Source of the DNA: Burkholderiales bacterium
GTDB taxonomy: Bacteria; Pseudomonadota; Gammaproteobacteria; Burkholderiales; Methylophilaceae
Assembly (NCBI GenBank): GCA_030827595.1
Contig: JAURED010000004.1
Coordinates: 48,513-82,840, forward strand
Reading direction: 5' to 3'
DNA length: 34,328 nt
Position numbers and translations under genes: made by a program
Shown here: positions 1-8,920 of the stretch, in pieces
Layout of the letters: every line of letters starts with the position of its first letter
How positions within the stretch are numbered: the stretch's first letter is position 1
Notes under the pieces: generated by a model
What the model saw: the letters and a program-made list of their open reading frames with translations, nothing else
Told to the model about the DNA's origin: nothing
Database searches by the model: none

Positions 1-365
1 TGGAGGCCATTAAACAACAGACCTTAAAAAAAGGGGATCTGTTTACCGTTGCAAAAATTGCTGCAATCAATGCAGCAAAACAAACCAGTACATTTATTCC
101 TCTGTGCCATCAAATACCTCTAGATTTCATTGATGTTAAATTTAATGTCGATGAAAAACAATTAAAAATAAAAGTTAGCGCTCAAGTCAAGACGTCTTAT
201 AAGACAGGAGTTGAAATGGAGGCGTTAATGGCAGTAAATATTGGCCTGATAACAATTTATGATATGTGTAAAGCTTTATCAAAAGAAATGGTCATAAGTA
301 ACATTCGCCTATTAACAAAGACCGGAGGAAAGTCTGGCGATTACAAGCTCCTCAGAAAAGATTAA
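1..365 (+). CDS. moaC: Cyclic pyranopterin monophosphate synthase MoaC (3' part)
   Basis: MoaC makes cyclic pyranopterin monophosphate from the MoaA product, an early step of molybdenum-cofactor synthesis in the cytoplasm. The first complete codon begins at base 3 and about 120 residues can be read to the TAA at 363-365; the N-terminus lies outside the window. Seen directly are the family motifs IPLCHQIPL, GVEMEALMAV and IYDMCKA (carrying the catalytic Asp and Lys), and a C-terminal GGKSG. The last 14 bases overlap the end of thiO on the other strand. Presence of moaC implies at least one molybdoenzyme in this organism. Identification is secure. Confidence 0.96.
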   Translation, partial: EAIKQQTLKKGDLFTVAKIAAINAAKQTSTFIPLCHQIPLDFIDVKFNVDEKQLKIKVSAQVKTSYKTGVEMEALMAVNIGLITIYDMCKALSKEMVISNIRLLTKTGGKSGDYKLLRKD

Positions 366-1329
366 CTAATTTTTTAGTCGTTGCCGGCGCCATCGAAATT
401 CCATATCGAAAATGGCCCACATTATAAAAAGTGTTGAGATTATCTGAATCTTGCATAATGATCGGGATATTGTCTTTAGATCCAGGTCTGAATCCACACC
501 AATGATTTAAAATTTTATGCTTCTTCAGTTCCGGTAATATATTTTCAGCTTTTTCTCGTAACATCATTAAATCATCAGGAGATAGATCCTCATTGAATCC
601 AACATTTTCAAGCGTACTCCCAGCGATTAATGATCCATTTTGTCTTTGTAATAAATAAAAATTATTTTTATAAATGATATGTTCCAAATCTAATTGTGAT
701 GTATTTTCAAACTCGATTAATTGCCCTTTAATAGGATAAATTTTTCCTGTTAAATGACTATTCAATCCCGAAGTCCATGCGCCGGCTGTTAATATGAATT
801 TATCTCCGTCAATTATATTATTTGAATCATCGGTAAATTGTTTTTTTGTATTCAATTGAATATGGTGGTTTTCATATACATGAATCCCAAGATACTTCAT
901 GTATTTAACCAAACCTAAAATTAATTTTTTTGGATTAATCTGATATACATCACTTATAAAAATGCCCGTTAAACTCTTATAATCTTTAAAATTATATTCA
1001 ATTTTTTTCTTTCTAAGCCAATCCTCAAGAGGCTTGAAGTTCTCGATATTTATCAACATACCTGACTTGAAATATTCAATATCAATATCAAAAAGTTCAA
1101 AGATGGTTTTACTTAAAAAAGAATAATACGTTTTTGAGTCATGGATAAAATCATAAACTTCTGCATCGTATAAATGAGGTAAAAGCGGATACATTATCCC
1201 AGCACCAGAATTAGTTGATCCAGAACCAATATTATTTTTTTCATAAATGGCTACATCAAATCCGAGCCTTTTAAATTCAATTGCTTGAATACATCCAACA
1301 ACTCCACCGCCAATTACATTAATTTTCAT
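352..1329 (-). CDS. thiO: FAD-dependent glycine oxidase-like protein (ThiO family)
   Basis: This is a 325-residue FAD-dependent amine oxidase of the DAO family, most like glycine oxidase ThiO, which supplies dehydroglycine for the thiazole ring of thiamine. The N-terminus has a Rossmann dinucleotide motif (G7-G8-G9-V-V-G12) and an acidic residue, E30, at the end of the second strand to hold the ribose. The C-terminus has GHFRYGISMAPAT (about 305-317), matching the conserved closing motif of ThiO-type oxidases. Its start overlaps the kef stop by one base (TAATG), so the two are likely co-transcribed. Other thi genes are not visible here, so a different amino acid substrate is possible. Family certain, substrate probable. 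Confidence 0.82.
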   Translation of the reverse strand: MKINVIGGGVVGCIQAIEFKRLGFDVAIYEKNNIGSGSTNSGAGIMYPLLPHLYDAEVYDFIHDSKTYYSFLSKTIFELFDIDIEYFKSGMLINIENFKPLEDWLRKKKIEYNFKDYKSLTGIFISDVYQINPKKLILGLVKYMKYLGIHVYENHHIQLNTKKQFTDDSNNIIDGDKFILTAGAWTSGLNSHLTGKIYPIKGQLIEFENTSQLDLEHIIYKNNFYLLQRQNGSLIAGSTLENVGFNEDLSPDDLMMLREKAENILPELKKHKILNHWCGFRPGSKDNIPIIMQDSDNLNTFYNVGHFRYGISMAPATTKKLVNLF

Positions 1330-3299
1330 TATTTGCCATTTGCAGAATAATTCTCAAATAATCTTATTTCATCAAAATGTCCTAGCAGGACAATGACATC
1401 TCCTGGGCCTAATATTAAATCATTTCGAGGCTCAATATCCTCAAGCATATTTGGTCTGCGTAAATGATGGATAGAAACACCAAATTCATCTAGGGGTAAT
1501 TCTGCTAAAGTCTTACCGTTAATAAAGCTTTTATTTTTAATCTCTATTGAGTGGAGCTGGTGCTGATTCATTAAGTCTTCTTTCTCATCGGAGACTCCTT
1601 TAAAGTAGCCTTTAAAGATCTTATATTTTGATTCTCTAAATTCCCTTATTCTTTTAATCACTCGGGACAAAGGAACATCAAACATTACCAGCGCATGAGA
1701 GGCAAGCATCAGACTGCCCTCTAGCACCTCAGGAACAACTTCATCTGCTCCAGATGAGCGAAGTTTTTCAATACCACTTTCATCCATGGTTCTCACAATA
1801 ATTGGGATTGTTTTGTTATGACTTCGAGTGACCCTTAAAACTTTTTCAGATGCTCTATCATCAGCATAGGTCACAATTAAACCCCGCGCCTCAGAAAGAC
1901 CGGCTGCTTTGAGTACCTCAAATCTACTCGCATCTCCATAAACTACACTTTCACCCGCAATTGCAGCATCATTAACTCGACTCATATCTATGTCTATGGC
2001 GATGTATGCAATTTTCTCTTCTTGGAGAAATCTTGCGAGATACTGGCCGCTTCGTCCAAACCCACACAAAATGACATGGTCTTTGAATTGTTTACCTAAC
2101 TCTTCAATTTTGTTGATGTTATTTTTGCTATTAACTAAATAAGATTTAGATAATTTTCTTGCAATTTTTCCATTCATTTGAATAATAAATGGTGCAATTA
2201 ACATTGATAGTAAGGCTACAGACAGAACAATTTGTGTAAGGGATTCGTTTAATAATTTCTCTTGTTGCACGAGGGCTAAAATCACAAAGCTAAATTCACC
2301 AGCATGAGCAAGAATCACTCCAGTTCTTATCCCAACACCGGGCTCATAACCAAATATTTTGATTAAAAAAGAAATTAAAATAGATTTAAATAAAATCAGG
2401 CCTACTAATAGAGATATGATAAGAATAATATTGTCATACAATATTTGTGTATTTAACATCATGCCAACAGTTATAAAAAATAAACCAAGTAAAATATCTC
2501 TGAAGGGTGCAATGTCTGATTCAACTTGGTAACGATAATGGGTTTCTGAAATAATCATTCCGGCAATAAATGCGCCTAATGCATAAGATAAACCTGATAA
2601 GTGGGTTACATAAGAAAATAGCAAGGTGATCATTAATACATTCAACACAAATAATTCGCTTGATTTTTGTCTTGCAATTAAGTCAAACCATGTATTCATT
2701 AAGGGTCTACCTATCCAAAAAACAATTGAAAAAAGAATAGCTGCTTTAAAAATCACAATCATAAATGATTGAAAGATGTTTAAAGATGAGTTGGATAAGG
2801 TAGCAATCAGAATTAATACTGGAATAACCGCCAAATCCTGAAATAACAAAATACCGATAGATAGTTTCCCATGGCGTGAATTAAGATCCAATCTCTCCAT
2901 TAGAATTTTTGATACAACTGCGGTTGATGACATGGTAATTGCTGCTCCCACAACAAACCCATCAATAAAGCTTAAACCGATAAACATCGCGATCATTGTT
3001 GACAAGATAAGTGTGATTCCTACTTGTGCAAGGCCCACTCCAAATAATATTTTTCTCATTGAGTTGAGAGTTGGAAGACTGAATTCTAGCCCAATGGTAA
3101 ACATTAAAAAGACGATACCAAATTCGACCAGGTGTCGATTTGCCTCTGATTCAATTAAAAAAGAAAAGCCACTTGGGCCGAGAATAAGACCTACCAAAAA
3201 ATAAGCTATCATGGGCGGCAGTTTGGCATTTCTAAGTAATGCAACTAACCCAACAGAGCAAACTAAAAGAAGTATGATTAATTCTAATGACGTATACAT
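1329..3299 (-). CDS. Kef-type monovalent cation:proton antiporter (CPA2 family) with RCK domains
   Basis: A 656-residue inner-membrane K+/H+ antiporter of the CPA2 (KefB/KefC/YbaL) type. Residues 1 to about 375 are a chain of hydrophobic helices with the family motifs GLEFS (about 70-74) and FQDLAVIP, including the Q154-D155 pair in the transport core. A Rossmann-like TrkA-N/RCK domain starts near residue 407 (C-G413-F-G415-R-S-G418), followed by a TrkA-C domain near 570-652. Such domains gate transport in response to nucleotides or glutathione adducts. The gene precedes thiO with a one-base overlap and diverges from kdsD; a kef gene beside kdsD is common in Proteobacteria. Which of KefB, KefC or YbaL it matches functionally cannot be decided from the sequence alone. 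Confidence 0.9.
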   Translation of the reverse strand: MYTSLELIILLLVCSVGLVALLRNAKLPPMIAYFLVGLILGPSGFSFLIESEANRHLVEFGIVFLMFTIGLEFSLPTLNSMRKILFGVGLAQVGITLILSTMIAMFIGLSFIDGFVVGAAITMSSTAVVSKILMERLDLNSRHGKLSIGILLFQDLAVIPVLILIATLSNSSLNIFQSFMIVIFKAAILFSIVFWIGRPLMNTWFDLIARQKSSELFVLNVLMITLLFSYVTHLSGLSYALGAFIAGMIISETHYRYQVESDIAPFRDILLGLFFITVGMMLNTQILYDNIILIISLLVGLILFKSILISFLIKIFGYEPGVGIRTGVILAHAGEFSFVILALVQQEKLLNESLTQIVLSVALLSMLIAPFIIQMNGKIARKLSKSYLVNSKNNINKIEELGKQFKDHVILCGFGRSGQYLARFLQEEKIAYIAIDIDMSRVNDAAIAGESVVYGDASRFEVLKAAGLSEARGLIVTYADDRASEKVLRVTRSHNKTIPIIVRTMDESGIEKLRSSGADEVVPEVLEGSLMLASHALVMFDVPLSRVIKRIREFRESKYKIFKGYFKGVSDEKEDLMNQHQLHSIEIKNKSFINGKTLAELPLDEFGVSIHHLRRPNMLEDIEPRNDLILGPGDVIVLLGHFDEIRLFENYSANGK

Positions 3300-3331
3300 A
3301 CAATAAATTTATGATTTCAAATTTAATTAAC

Positions 3332-3337
3332 TATAAT
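3332..3337 (+). promoter_or_regulatory. Putative -10 box (TATAAT) of kdsD
   Basis: A perfect TATAAT lies only 10 bases before the kdsD ATG. Transcription would be expected to begin near 3344, leaving a leader of about four bases. No convincing -35 box is seen at 16-18 bases upstream (TTATGA at 3309-3314 is the nearest candidate), and no Shine-Dalgarno sequence lies before the ATG. A+T-rich DNA produces TATAAT by chance, so this is tentative. Confidence 0.4.
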
Positions 3338-3347
3338 AGTATTAATT

Positions 3348-4319
3348 ATGAATGATAATAAAAAATTAATCATAGAATCGGCAAAAAAAGTCTTAGAGAT
3401 TGAGTCTCGGGAAATCCTGAATGCTGAAAAAAATATTGATGAGCATTTTGCAGAATTTGTATTAAAAGTCCATGAATGTAAAGGCCGAACAATTTTAAGC
3501 GGCATGGGAAAATCTGGACATATAGCAAGAAAAATTGCATCCACCCTATCCAGTACCGGCACCCCATCTTTTTTTATGCACCCTGGAGAAGCAAGTCACG
3601 GCGATCTTGGAATGATTACAAAAGACGATATTGTTATTTTCTTGTCGAATTCTGGAGAAAGTGATGAAATTTATAACCTTATTCCTGCCATCAAAAGAAT
3701 TCAAGCAACTATTATTGCGATTACTGGTAATGATAAATCTGAAATTGCTAAATATGCAGACTTTCATATTTCATCCAAAGTTACCTCTGAAGCATGCCCT
3801 TTAGGTCTTGCTCCCACTGCAAGCTCAGCCCTTATGCTTGCTATTGGAGATGCCCTCGCCATTTCACTTTTTCAATTAAAAGGTTTTACTACAGAGGACT
3901 TTTTAAAAACCCATCCAGGAGGATCTCTAGGTAAAAATAAGCTCCTAAAAACTGAAGATATAATGCGACAGGAATCATCTTTTCCTAACGTACAGGCAAA
4001 TACTCTTCTAGCAGATGTAATAAAGCTTATTAGTGATAAAAAGGTTGGTTTTGCAGTCGTTTCTGAAAATGAAAAACCTATTGGAATGTTTACAGATGGA
4101 GACCTCAGAAGAGCGTTATTAAAAAATGCATCCCTTAAAGATTCAATCAAACTTTGGATGTCATCAGATCCGTTATTTATCAACGAAAATTCATTAGCTA
4201 TAAATGCTGCTGAAATAATGGAAAAAAATAAAATCTCAAGCCTTATTGTCGTAGATGAAAATTTATTTTTAAAAGGGGTTGTTAATTTTCAGGATTTATT
4301 AATTCATAAAGTAATTTAA
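3348..4319 (+). CDS. kdsD: D-arabinose 5-phosphate isomerase (KdsD/GutQ family)
   Basis: Interconverts ribulose 5-phosphate and arabinose 5-phosphate, the first step toward Kdo for the LPS core, in the cytoplasm. The 323-residue protein has the usual layout: a SIS sugar-isomerase domain (about 35-180) with GMGKSGH (52-58, containing the conserved Lys), HPGEASHGD (78-86), SNSGES (100-105) and HPGGSLG (189-195), followed by two CBS domains (about 204-260 and 272-323). The start aligns with the normal N-terminus of the family. lptC follows after four bases; the kdsC gene usually found between them is absent. The lpt neighbours favour the LPS role over GutQ-type sugar-alcohol use. Confidence 0.95.
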   Translation: MNDNKKLIIESAKKVLEIESREILNAEKNIDEHFAEFVLKVHECKGRTILSGMGKSGHIARKIASTLSSTGTPSFFMHPGEASHGDLGMITKDDIVIFLSNSGESDEIYNLIPAIKRIQATIIAITGNDKSEIAKYADFHISSKVTSEACPLGLAPTASSALMLAIGDALAISLFQLKGFTTEDFLKTHPGGSLGKNKLLKTEDIMRQESSFPNVQANTLLADVIKLISDKKVGFAVVSENEKPIGMFTDGDLRRALLKNASLKDSIKLWMSSDPLFINENSLAINAAEIMEKNKISSLIVVDENLFLKGVVNFQDLLIHKVI

Positions 4320-4323
4320 TGTA

Positions 4324-4890
4324 ATGAGCAAATACTCTATTTTCTTTTCCAGCATGACTCTTTTGATCGTTTTTTTTGTGTCTTATTGGCTTAACAATGA
4401 AGTTAAAAAAGAGTTAGAAGTCAGTCAAAAGAAAATAACCAATAACCCTGATTATTTTTTAAAAAATTTTACCTCCAGACAAACGAATGAAAAAGGAGAA
4501 GTGAATTTTAGTTTAGCTGCTGAATTGATGAATTTTTATTCATATAATGAAGAATCCACATTAAAAAAACCTATGTTTATTAAATATGAAAATGAAAAAA
4601 AGGTATTTGATATGGTTGCTAATAATGGAATTATTTTTGATAAAGGTGAAAAAATAAAGATGCTTGGTGGAGTTGAAATGTTAAAACACGAAACAAAAGA
4701 TAAAAAAATAATGAAGCTTCTCAGCGAAGAAATCATCATTCTTCCCAACAAAGATATTTTACTCTCCGATAAAAAAATTAAAATTATTCAGGAACCTAAT
4801 ATTGAAGTCGATGGAGTTGGACTAAACTATAATAAAAAACTTGGAATTATTAAAATAAATAAAGATGTGAAAGTACAATATGTTAAATAA
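4324..4890 (+). CDS. lptC: LPS export system protein LptC
   Basis: LptC is a bitopic inner-membrane protein that takes LPS from LptB2FG and passes it to LptA. The 188-residue product has one N-terminal membrane helix (about 5-23) and a periplasmic part with the repeating beta-strand pattern of the LptC/LptA jelly-roll (for example NNGIIFDKGEKIKMLGGVEM). Sequence similarity in this family is low, so position matters: it lies between kdsD and lptA and overlaps lptA by 11 bases. Length matches the family (about 190). Confidence 0.88.
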   Translation: MSKYSIFFSSMTLLIVFFVSYWLNNEVKKELEVSQKKITNNPDYFLKNFTSRQTNEKGEVNFSLAAELMNFYSYNEESTLKKPMFIKYENEKKVFDMVANNGIIFDKGEKIKMLGGVEMLKHETKDKKIMKLLSEEIIILPNKDILLSDKKIKIIQEPNIEVDGVGLNYNKKLGIIKINKDVKVQYVK

Positions 4891-5389
4891 AATCATATTT
4901 TTACTTTTATTTCTTTCACTCAACTGCTATTCCGAAAAAGCCGATAAAGATCAACCCATAATTATTGATTCAGATGAATTACTCATTGATGATTCAAAAA
5001 ATACCAGCACTTACAGTGGTGATGTCATCCTCCAACAAGGAACTTTAATTATACGAGGAGATAAGCTAACGATCAGAGAGGATAAACAAGGATTTCAACA
5101 TTCTACATCGATTGGTAAGCCAACGACTTTTAAACAAAAAATGGAAAATAGTGAAGATTACATTGAAGGACAAGCCCTAACCATCGAGTATGATGGAAAT
5201 ATGGATAAGATTCATTTATACAGCAAAGCGAGGGTAAAAAAAGGTAATGACTTAGTAATTGGTGATTACATTATGTATGATGCAAACTCGGAATTTGCTC
5301 AAGCCCTTTCAGGAAATACAACCACCAAAGATGGAAATGAAGTCAAAAAAGGTAGGACAAGAGCAATTATTAGACCAGATAAAAAATAA
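4880..5389 (+). CDS. lptA: LPS transport periplasmic protein LptA
   Basis: LptA forms the periplasmic bridge that carries LPS from LptC to the outer-membrane LptD. The 169-residue precursor starts with a short Lys residue and hydrophobic core (residues 4-17) consistent with a Sec signal peptide. The mature part shows the OstA/LptA signature: [20 protein letters not shown], a motif near [10 protein letters not shown], and an [10 protein letters not shown] repeat, which are successive beta turns of the jelly-roll. It overlaps lptC and is followed by lptB after one base, so lptC-lptA-lptB is clearly one unit. Confidence 0.93.
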   Translation: MLNKIIFLLLFLSLNCYSEKADKDQPIIIDSDELLIDDSKNTSTYSGDVILQQGTLIIRGDKLTIREDKQGFQHSTSIGKPTTFKQKMENSEDYIEGQALTIEYDGNMDKIHLYSKARVKKGNDLVIGDYIMYDANSEFAQALSGNTTTKDGNEVKKGRTRAIIRPDKK

Positions 5390-5390
5390 G

Positions 5391-6113
5391 ATGACTACAC
5401 TTCGAATACAAAATATTAAGAAGAGTTATAAAAATAAAGATGTTGTTAAAGATATATCTTTAGAAATTTCTAGTGGTGAAATTATTGGTCTTTTAGGACC
5501 AAATGGTGCTGGCAAAACAACATCTTTTTACATGATCGTTGGTTTAATTCAACCTGAACACGGTTCTATCTTTGTTGATAATCTCGATATTACTAAAAAA
5601 CCCATTCATACAAGATCTCAATTAGGCTTGGCTTATCTTCCTCAGGAACCCTCAATTTTTAGAAAAATGTCTGTTGAAGAGAATATTATTTCTATTCTAG
5701 AGCTGCGAAAACTATCAAATGTAGATATCAAAACAAAATTGAATCTTCTTCTCAAAGAACTTGGTATTGAACATATAAGAAAAAATACAGCGATATCTTT
5801 ATCTGGTGGTGAAAGAAGAAGAGTTGAGATTGCCAGGTGTTTAGCAACTAATCCAAAATTTATTCTTTTAGACGAACCATTTGCTGGAATTGATCCAATA
5901 GCAGTAATTGATATTCAAAAAATTATAAAATTTTTATCCTCAAGGGGTATTGGAATTTTAATTACTGACCATAGTGTGAGAGAAACTCTAGGAATATGTG
6001 ATAGAGCATACATTGTTAATCAGGGTACCATCTTTACATCCGGTTCTCCCAATGAAATTGTTGAAAATCAAAATGTTAAAAATATCTATTTAGGACAAGA
6101 TTTTTCTTTGTAA
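5391..6113 (+). CDS. lptB: LPS export ABC transporter ATP-binding protein LptB
   Basis: ATPase subunit that powers extraction of LPS from the inner membrane by LptFG. The 240-residue protein has a full ABC set: Walker [10 protein letters not shown] (36-44), Q-loop Gln85 in LPQE, signature LSGGE (137-141), Walker B ILLDEP with D161-E162, and switch His194. The start is taken at the ATG at 5391, one base after the lptA stop, giving MTTLRIQNI and a normal family length; a longer reading frame extends upstream inside lptA but is not supported. lptF and lptG are not in this window, which is usual because they form a separate operon. Confidence 0.96.
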   Translation: MTTLRIQNIKKSYKNKDVVKDISLEISSGEIIGLLGPNGAGKTTSFYMIVGLIQPEHGSIFVDNLDITKKPIHTRSQLGLAYLPQEPSIFRKMSVEENIISILELRKLSNVDIKTKLNLLLKELGIEHIRKNTAISLSGGERRRVEIARCLATNPKFILLDEPFAGIDPIAVIDIQKIIKFLSSRGIGILITDHSVRETLGICDRAYIVNQGTIFTSGSPNEIVENQNVKNIYLGQDFSL

Positions 6114-6116
6114 TTA

Positions 6117-7382
6117 ATGCCATTAAGTATTCAATTAAAGCTTAAAAACTCTCTCAAATTATCACCCAATATCGAGCAATCGGTAAATCTTCTCAAAGCC
6201 AACGAATTAGAAATTGAATATTTAATTAGCGAGTTTTTATCAAAGAATCCATACTTAGATCTTGATGATTCTGATCGGGTTAAAATTAATTCATTAGCCT
6301 ATTCAATAGATAGTACTCAGGATAGTGAACATGAGCTTTCAATATATGGATATGGACTTAAAGATTATTTAGAAAATAACCTTTTTGATTTAGGCTTGGA
6401 TTATGAAGAGGAATACATTGCCCATCTTCTTATCGATTATATTGATGATAATGGATACTTAACCGAGGACTATGAATTTTTTATCGATGAAGTATCCCCT
6501 GAAATTATTATTAATGAAAATAATTTAAAAACAATTATATTAAAACTTAACCACATTTCATCACCAGGAATTGGTGCTCGTAATTTATCAGAGTGTCTTA
6601 TATTTCAACTTGATCAATTTAAGGCTAGTGCAATATCCATTAATTCAAAAAAAATAGCTGAGCGCTATCTTAATGAGTTAGGAAATAAGAATTTTGAAAA
6701 AATCTCGAAAGAACTTAATATCTCTATTGACGAAGTTTTAAAATGCCATGAACTTATTGTTTCACTCAACCCTAAACCTGGATTAGCTTATGGAAATCAT
6801 AAAGACTCAGAGTTTATTTTTCCAGATATTAAGGTTAGCAAAGAACATGAAGGTTTTAAAATCTCTATTTCAAATAATTATGAATCATTAAAATTAATTG
6901 AAATTTCCAAAAAAGATATTTTAGATTCGGAGGCATACAATCAAGCTAAATGGTTCTTAAAAAATATCAATTATCGAAAAATTAATATCATCAGAGTCGC
7001 TCAATATATATTTAACTATCATAAAAATTTTTTAAATAATAAAAGCTTAGAATATCCATTCACTATAAAAATGGTTGCCAATAAGCTCGAAATTCATGAA
7101 TCAACAGTGAGCAGAATGATTAATAGTAAATATATTGAAACTCCTTTTGGTATTTTTCAAATGAAATATTTTTTTACACATGAAGTCAATAATTTTTCTG
7201 ACAATCTTATAAAAGAAAAGATTAAGGAAATTATTAATTCTGAAAATAAATTAAACCCCCTATCCGACACTAAAATAAATTTAACTCTTCTTAAAGAAAA
7301 GATTACAATTAGTAGAAGAACTATCGCAAAGTATAGAGATCAAATGGGTATCTTACCCGCATCAAAAAGAAAGGTTTGTTAA
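6117..7382 (+). CDS. rpoN: RNA polymerase sigma-54 factor RpoN
   Basis: Sigma-54 directs RNA polymerase to -24/-12 promoters and needs an AAA+ activator to open them. The 421-residue protein has region I at the N-terminus (SIQLKLKNSLKLSP through FLSKNPYLD), a core-binding domain with the usual IDYIDDNGYL stretch, a helix-turn-helix (about 315-340, HESTVSRMI), and the RpoN box ISRRTIAKYR (398-407), which reads the -24 element. It is somewhat shorter than the common 450-490 residues, mainly in the acidic region II. Three bases separate it from lptB, the normal neighbour. No intact sigma-54 activator is encoded in this window (see ntrX). Confidence 0.95.
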   Translation: MPLSIQLKLKNSLKLSPNIEQSVNLLKANELEIEYLISEFLSKNPYLDLDDSDRVKINSLAYSIDSTQDSEHELSIYGYGLKDYLENNLFDLGLDYEEEYIAHLLIDYIDDNGYLTEDYEFFIDEVSPEIIINENNLKTIILKLNHISSPGIGARNLSECLIFQLDQFKASAISINSKKIAERYLNELGNKNFEKISKELNISIDEVLKCHELIVSLNPKPGLAYGNHKDSEFIFPDIKVSKEHEGFKISISNNYESLKLIEISKKDILDSEAYNQAKWFLKNINYRKINIIRVAQYIFNYHKNFLNNKSLEYPFTIKMVANKLEIHESTVSRMINSKYIETPFGIFQMKYFFTHEVNNFSDNLIKEKIKEIINSENKLNPLSDTKINLTLLKEKITISRRTIAKYRDQMGILPASKRKVC

Positions 7383-7384
7383 CA

Positions 7385-7708
7385 ATGGATATTGTCATTA
7401 CTGGTCATAATATTGAAATTACTGAAGCTCTTGAAAATTTAATACACGAAAAATTTAAAAAAATTGCTCGACACTTTGAAAATATTACGGATGTCACTTT
7501 TTTACTCAAAATAGATAAAAATGATCATATTGCCGAATGTAAACTTCATTTAATGCACAATGAAATATTTAGTGAGGCTTCTGGATCTGATATGTATGCA
7601 GTTATAGATGATTTAATGCATAAAGTGGATCGCCAGGTTATCAAGATAAAAGAAAAAACCAAAGACCATCATCAGTCAGAAGGGGTTGAAAGAAAACATA
7701 ATTTTTAA
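7385..7708 (+). CDS. hpf: Ribosome hibernation promoting factor (short HPF)
   Basis: Binds the 30S decoding channel in slow or starved cells and promotes ribosome dimerisation or storage. The 107-residue form starting MDIVITGHNIEITEAL matches the short HPF/YfiA N-terminus, with a later SEASGSDMYAVIDDL resembling the conserved EASAEGxDMYAAID segment. A TTG codon at 7376 could add three residues, but the ATG at 7385 fits the family start and has AAAGG (7370-7374) about ten bases upstream. It follows rpoN by two bases, as in most Proteobacteria. ptsN, expected next, is missing. Confidence 0.93.
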   Translation: MDIVITGHNIEITEALENLIHEKFKKIARHFENITDVTFLLKIDKNDHIAECKLHLMHNEIFSEASGSDMYAVIDDLMHKVDRQVIKIKEKTKDHHQSEGVERKHNF

Positions 7709-7710
7709 CT

Positions 7711-8550
7711 GTGAACTTATTTATCATTACAGGACTATCAGGAGCAGGCAAGACAAATGCCCTGAGGACATTTGAAGATAATAATTTTTATTGTATCGAC
7801 AATCTTCCTGCAACATTGCTAACAAAAGCAATATCAGAATTAGATTCAAATAAAATAAAATCCGTTGCTATTAGTGTAGATAGTCGAAGCTTAAACATAA
7901 CTCAACTTCCAAAAATTCTTAATGATTTAGATAAATCATCAATTCCTTATCACTTGATATTTCTGTCTGCATCTCGGGATCAAATTATAAAAAGATTTAA
8001 TGAATCTCGCCGCAAACATCCATTAATTAAAAATTCTCAAAGTCTTGATGAAGCAATTTTTGAAGACGCAGAAATATTAAGCTTATTATCTGACGACGCG
8101 ATTCACATTGATACAACCAATCTCAATCTCAATGAGCTCAGTGAAAAAATAAATAACCATATTAAAAATCAAGTAAATTTTCATCTTCATTTAATTTCAT
8201 TTGCCTATAAAAAGGGTATTCCACTAGATGTTGATTTTATTTTTGATATCCGAGAACTATCTAATCCATTTTATCAAGAACATTTAAAAAATTTGTCTGG
8301 ACTTGATTCAGCCTTATCTGATTATTTAATAAATCAACCTAATACAAAACAACTTCTTGATGAATTGAATCATTTTATTCAAAATAGAATTCTTAATTTA
8401 AAAAAAATAAGTAGAAAATATTTATCTATTGCTTTTGGTTGTACAGGTGGCAGACACCGATCAGTTTTTGTGACAGAAGAAATCAATAAGCTCATAAATC
8501 AAAGTTTGCAAATTGATATTTCAATTTTTCATAGAGATCTCAATGTTTAA
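7711..8550 (+). CDS. rapZ: RNase adapter protein RapZ (YvcJ family)
   Basis: RapZ is a nucleotide-binding protein; in Escherichia coli it delivers the small RNA GlmZ to RNase E and so controls glucosamine-6-phosphate synthase. The 279-residue product starts at a GTG two bases after hpf and has Walker A GLSGAGKT (8-15) followed by the conserved YCIDNLP. The C-terminal domain contains GCTGGRHRS (243-251) and ends with the conserved HRD. Its last eight bases overlap the EIIA gene. In many Betaproteobacteria ptsN and hprK stand just before rapZ; here they do not. Whether GlmZ-type RNAs exist in this organism is unknown. Confidence 0.95.
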   Translation: MNLFIITGLSGAGKTNALRTFEDNNFYCIDNLPATLLTKAISELDSNKIKSVAISVDSRSLNITQLPKILNDLDKSSIPYHLIFLSASRDQIIKRFNESRRKHPLIKNSQSLDEAIFEDAEILSLLSDDAIHIDTTNLNLNELSEKINNHIKNQVNFHLHLISFAYKKGIPLDVDFIFDIRELSNPFYQEHLKNLSGLDSALSDYLINQPNTKQLLDELNHFIQNRILNLKKISRKYLSIAFGCTGGRHRSVFVTEEINKLINQSLQIDISIFHRDLNV

Positions 8551-8920
8551 GTATTTAATCATTACCCATGGGAGTATTGGTGAATCGCTTCTCGAGTGTG
8601 TTGAAAAAAATTTACAGAAAAGTGTTAATACCATTGACATAATTTCATTAAATCCAACGGATATTAATCAGAGTAAATCAAATTTGAAAGACTACATTTC
8701 TAAACATTCTGATCATGACTTGATAATTATGACTGATTTATATGGAGCTTCATCGAGTAATATTGTAAAGCCCTATACAAAAAATAAAAATATTTACGCA
8801 ATCTCAGGGCTTAACTTACCAATGTTGATGAAAGCGGTTACATTTAAAACAGATGATGTACAAATAATGATTGATGAAATCATCAAATGCGGAAATAAAT
8901 CAATAATTAATTTTTTATGA
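8543..8920 (+). CDS. PTS EIIA component, mannose family
   Basis: Phosphocarrier of the mannose-type PTS IIA family, accepting phosphate from HPr. The ATG at 8543, overlapping the rapZ stop and preceded by AGAGA at 8532-8536, gives 125 residues starting MFKYLIITHG; His9 is the expected phosphorylated residue. A longer frame from 8513 would add ten residues inside rapZ and displace this conserved start. The segment IIMTDLYGASSSN resembles the TDLFGGSPSN motif of the family. It overlaps ptsH by four bases (ATGA). No EIIB, EIIC or EIID is in the window, so it probably works in a regulatory relay rather than in sugar uptake. Confidence 0.88.
   Translation: MFKYLIITHGSIGESLLECVEKNLQKSVNTIDIISLNPTDINQSKSNLKDYISKHSDHDLIIMTDLYGASSSNIVKPYTKNKNIYAISGLNLPMLMKAVTFKTDDVQIMIDEIIKCGNKSIINFL

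Noticed and set aside
2932-3204. Open frame of 90 residues on the plus strand inside the Kef antiporter gene
   Set aside because: It is antisense to well-conserved membrane helices, has no ribosome site and no recognisable motif; a shadow frame.
5259-5390. Longer N-terminus for lptB inside lptA
   Set aside because: The added residues are unlike any LptB, and the ATG at 5391 gives a normal start and length.
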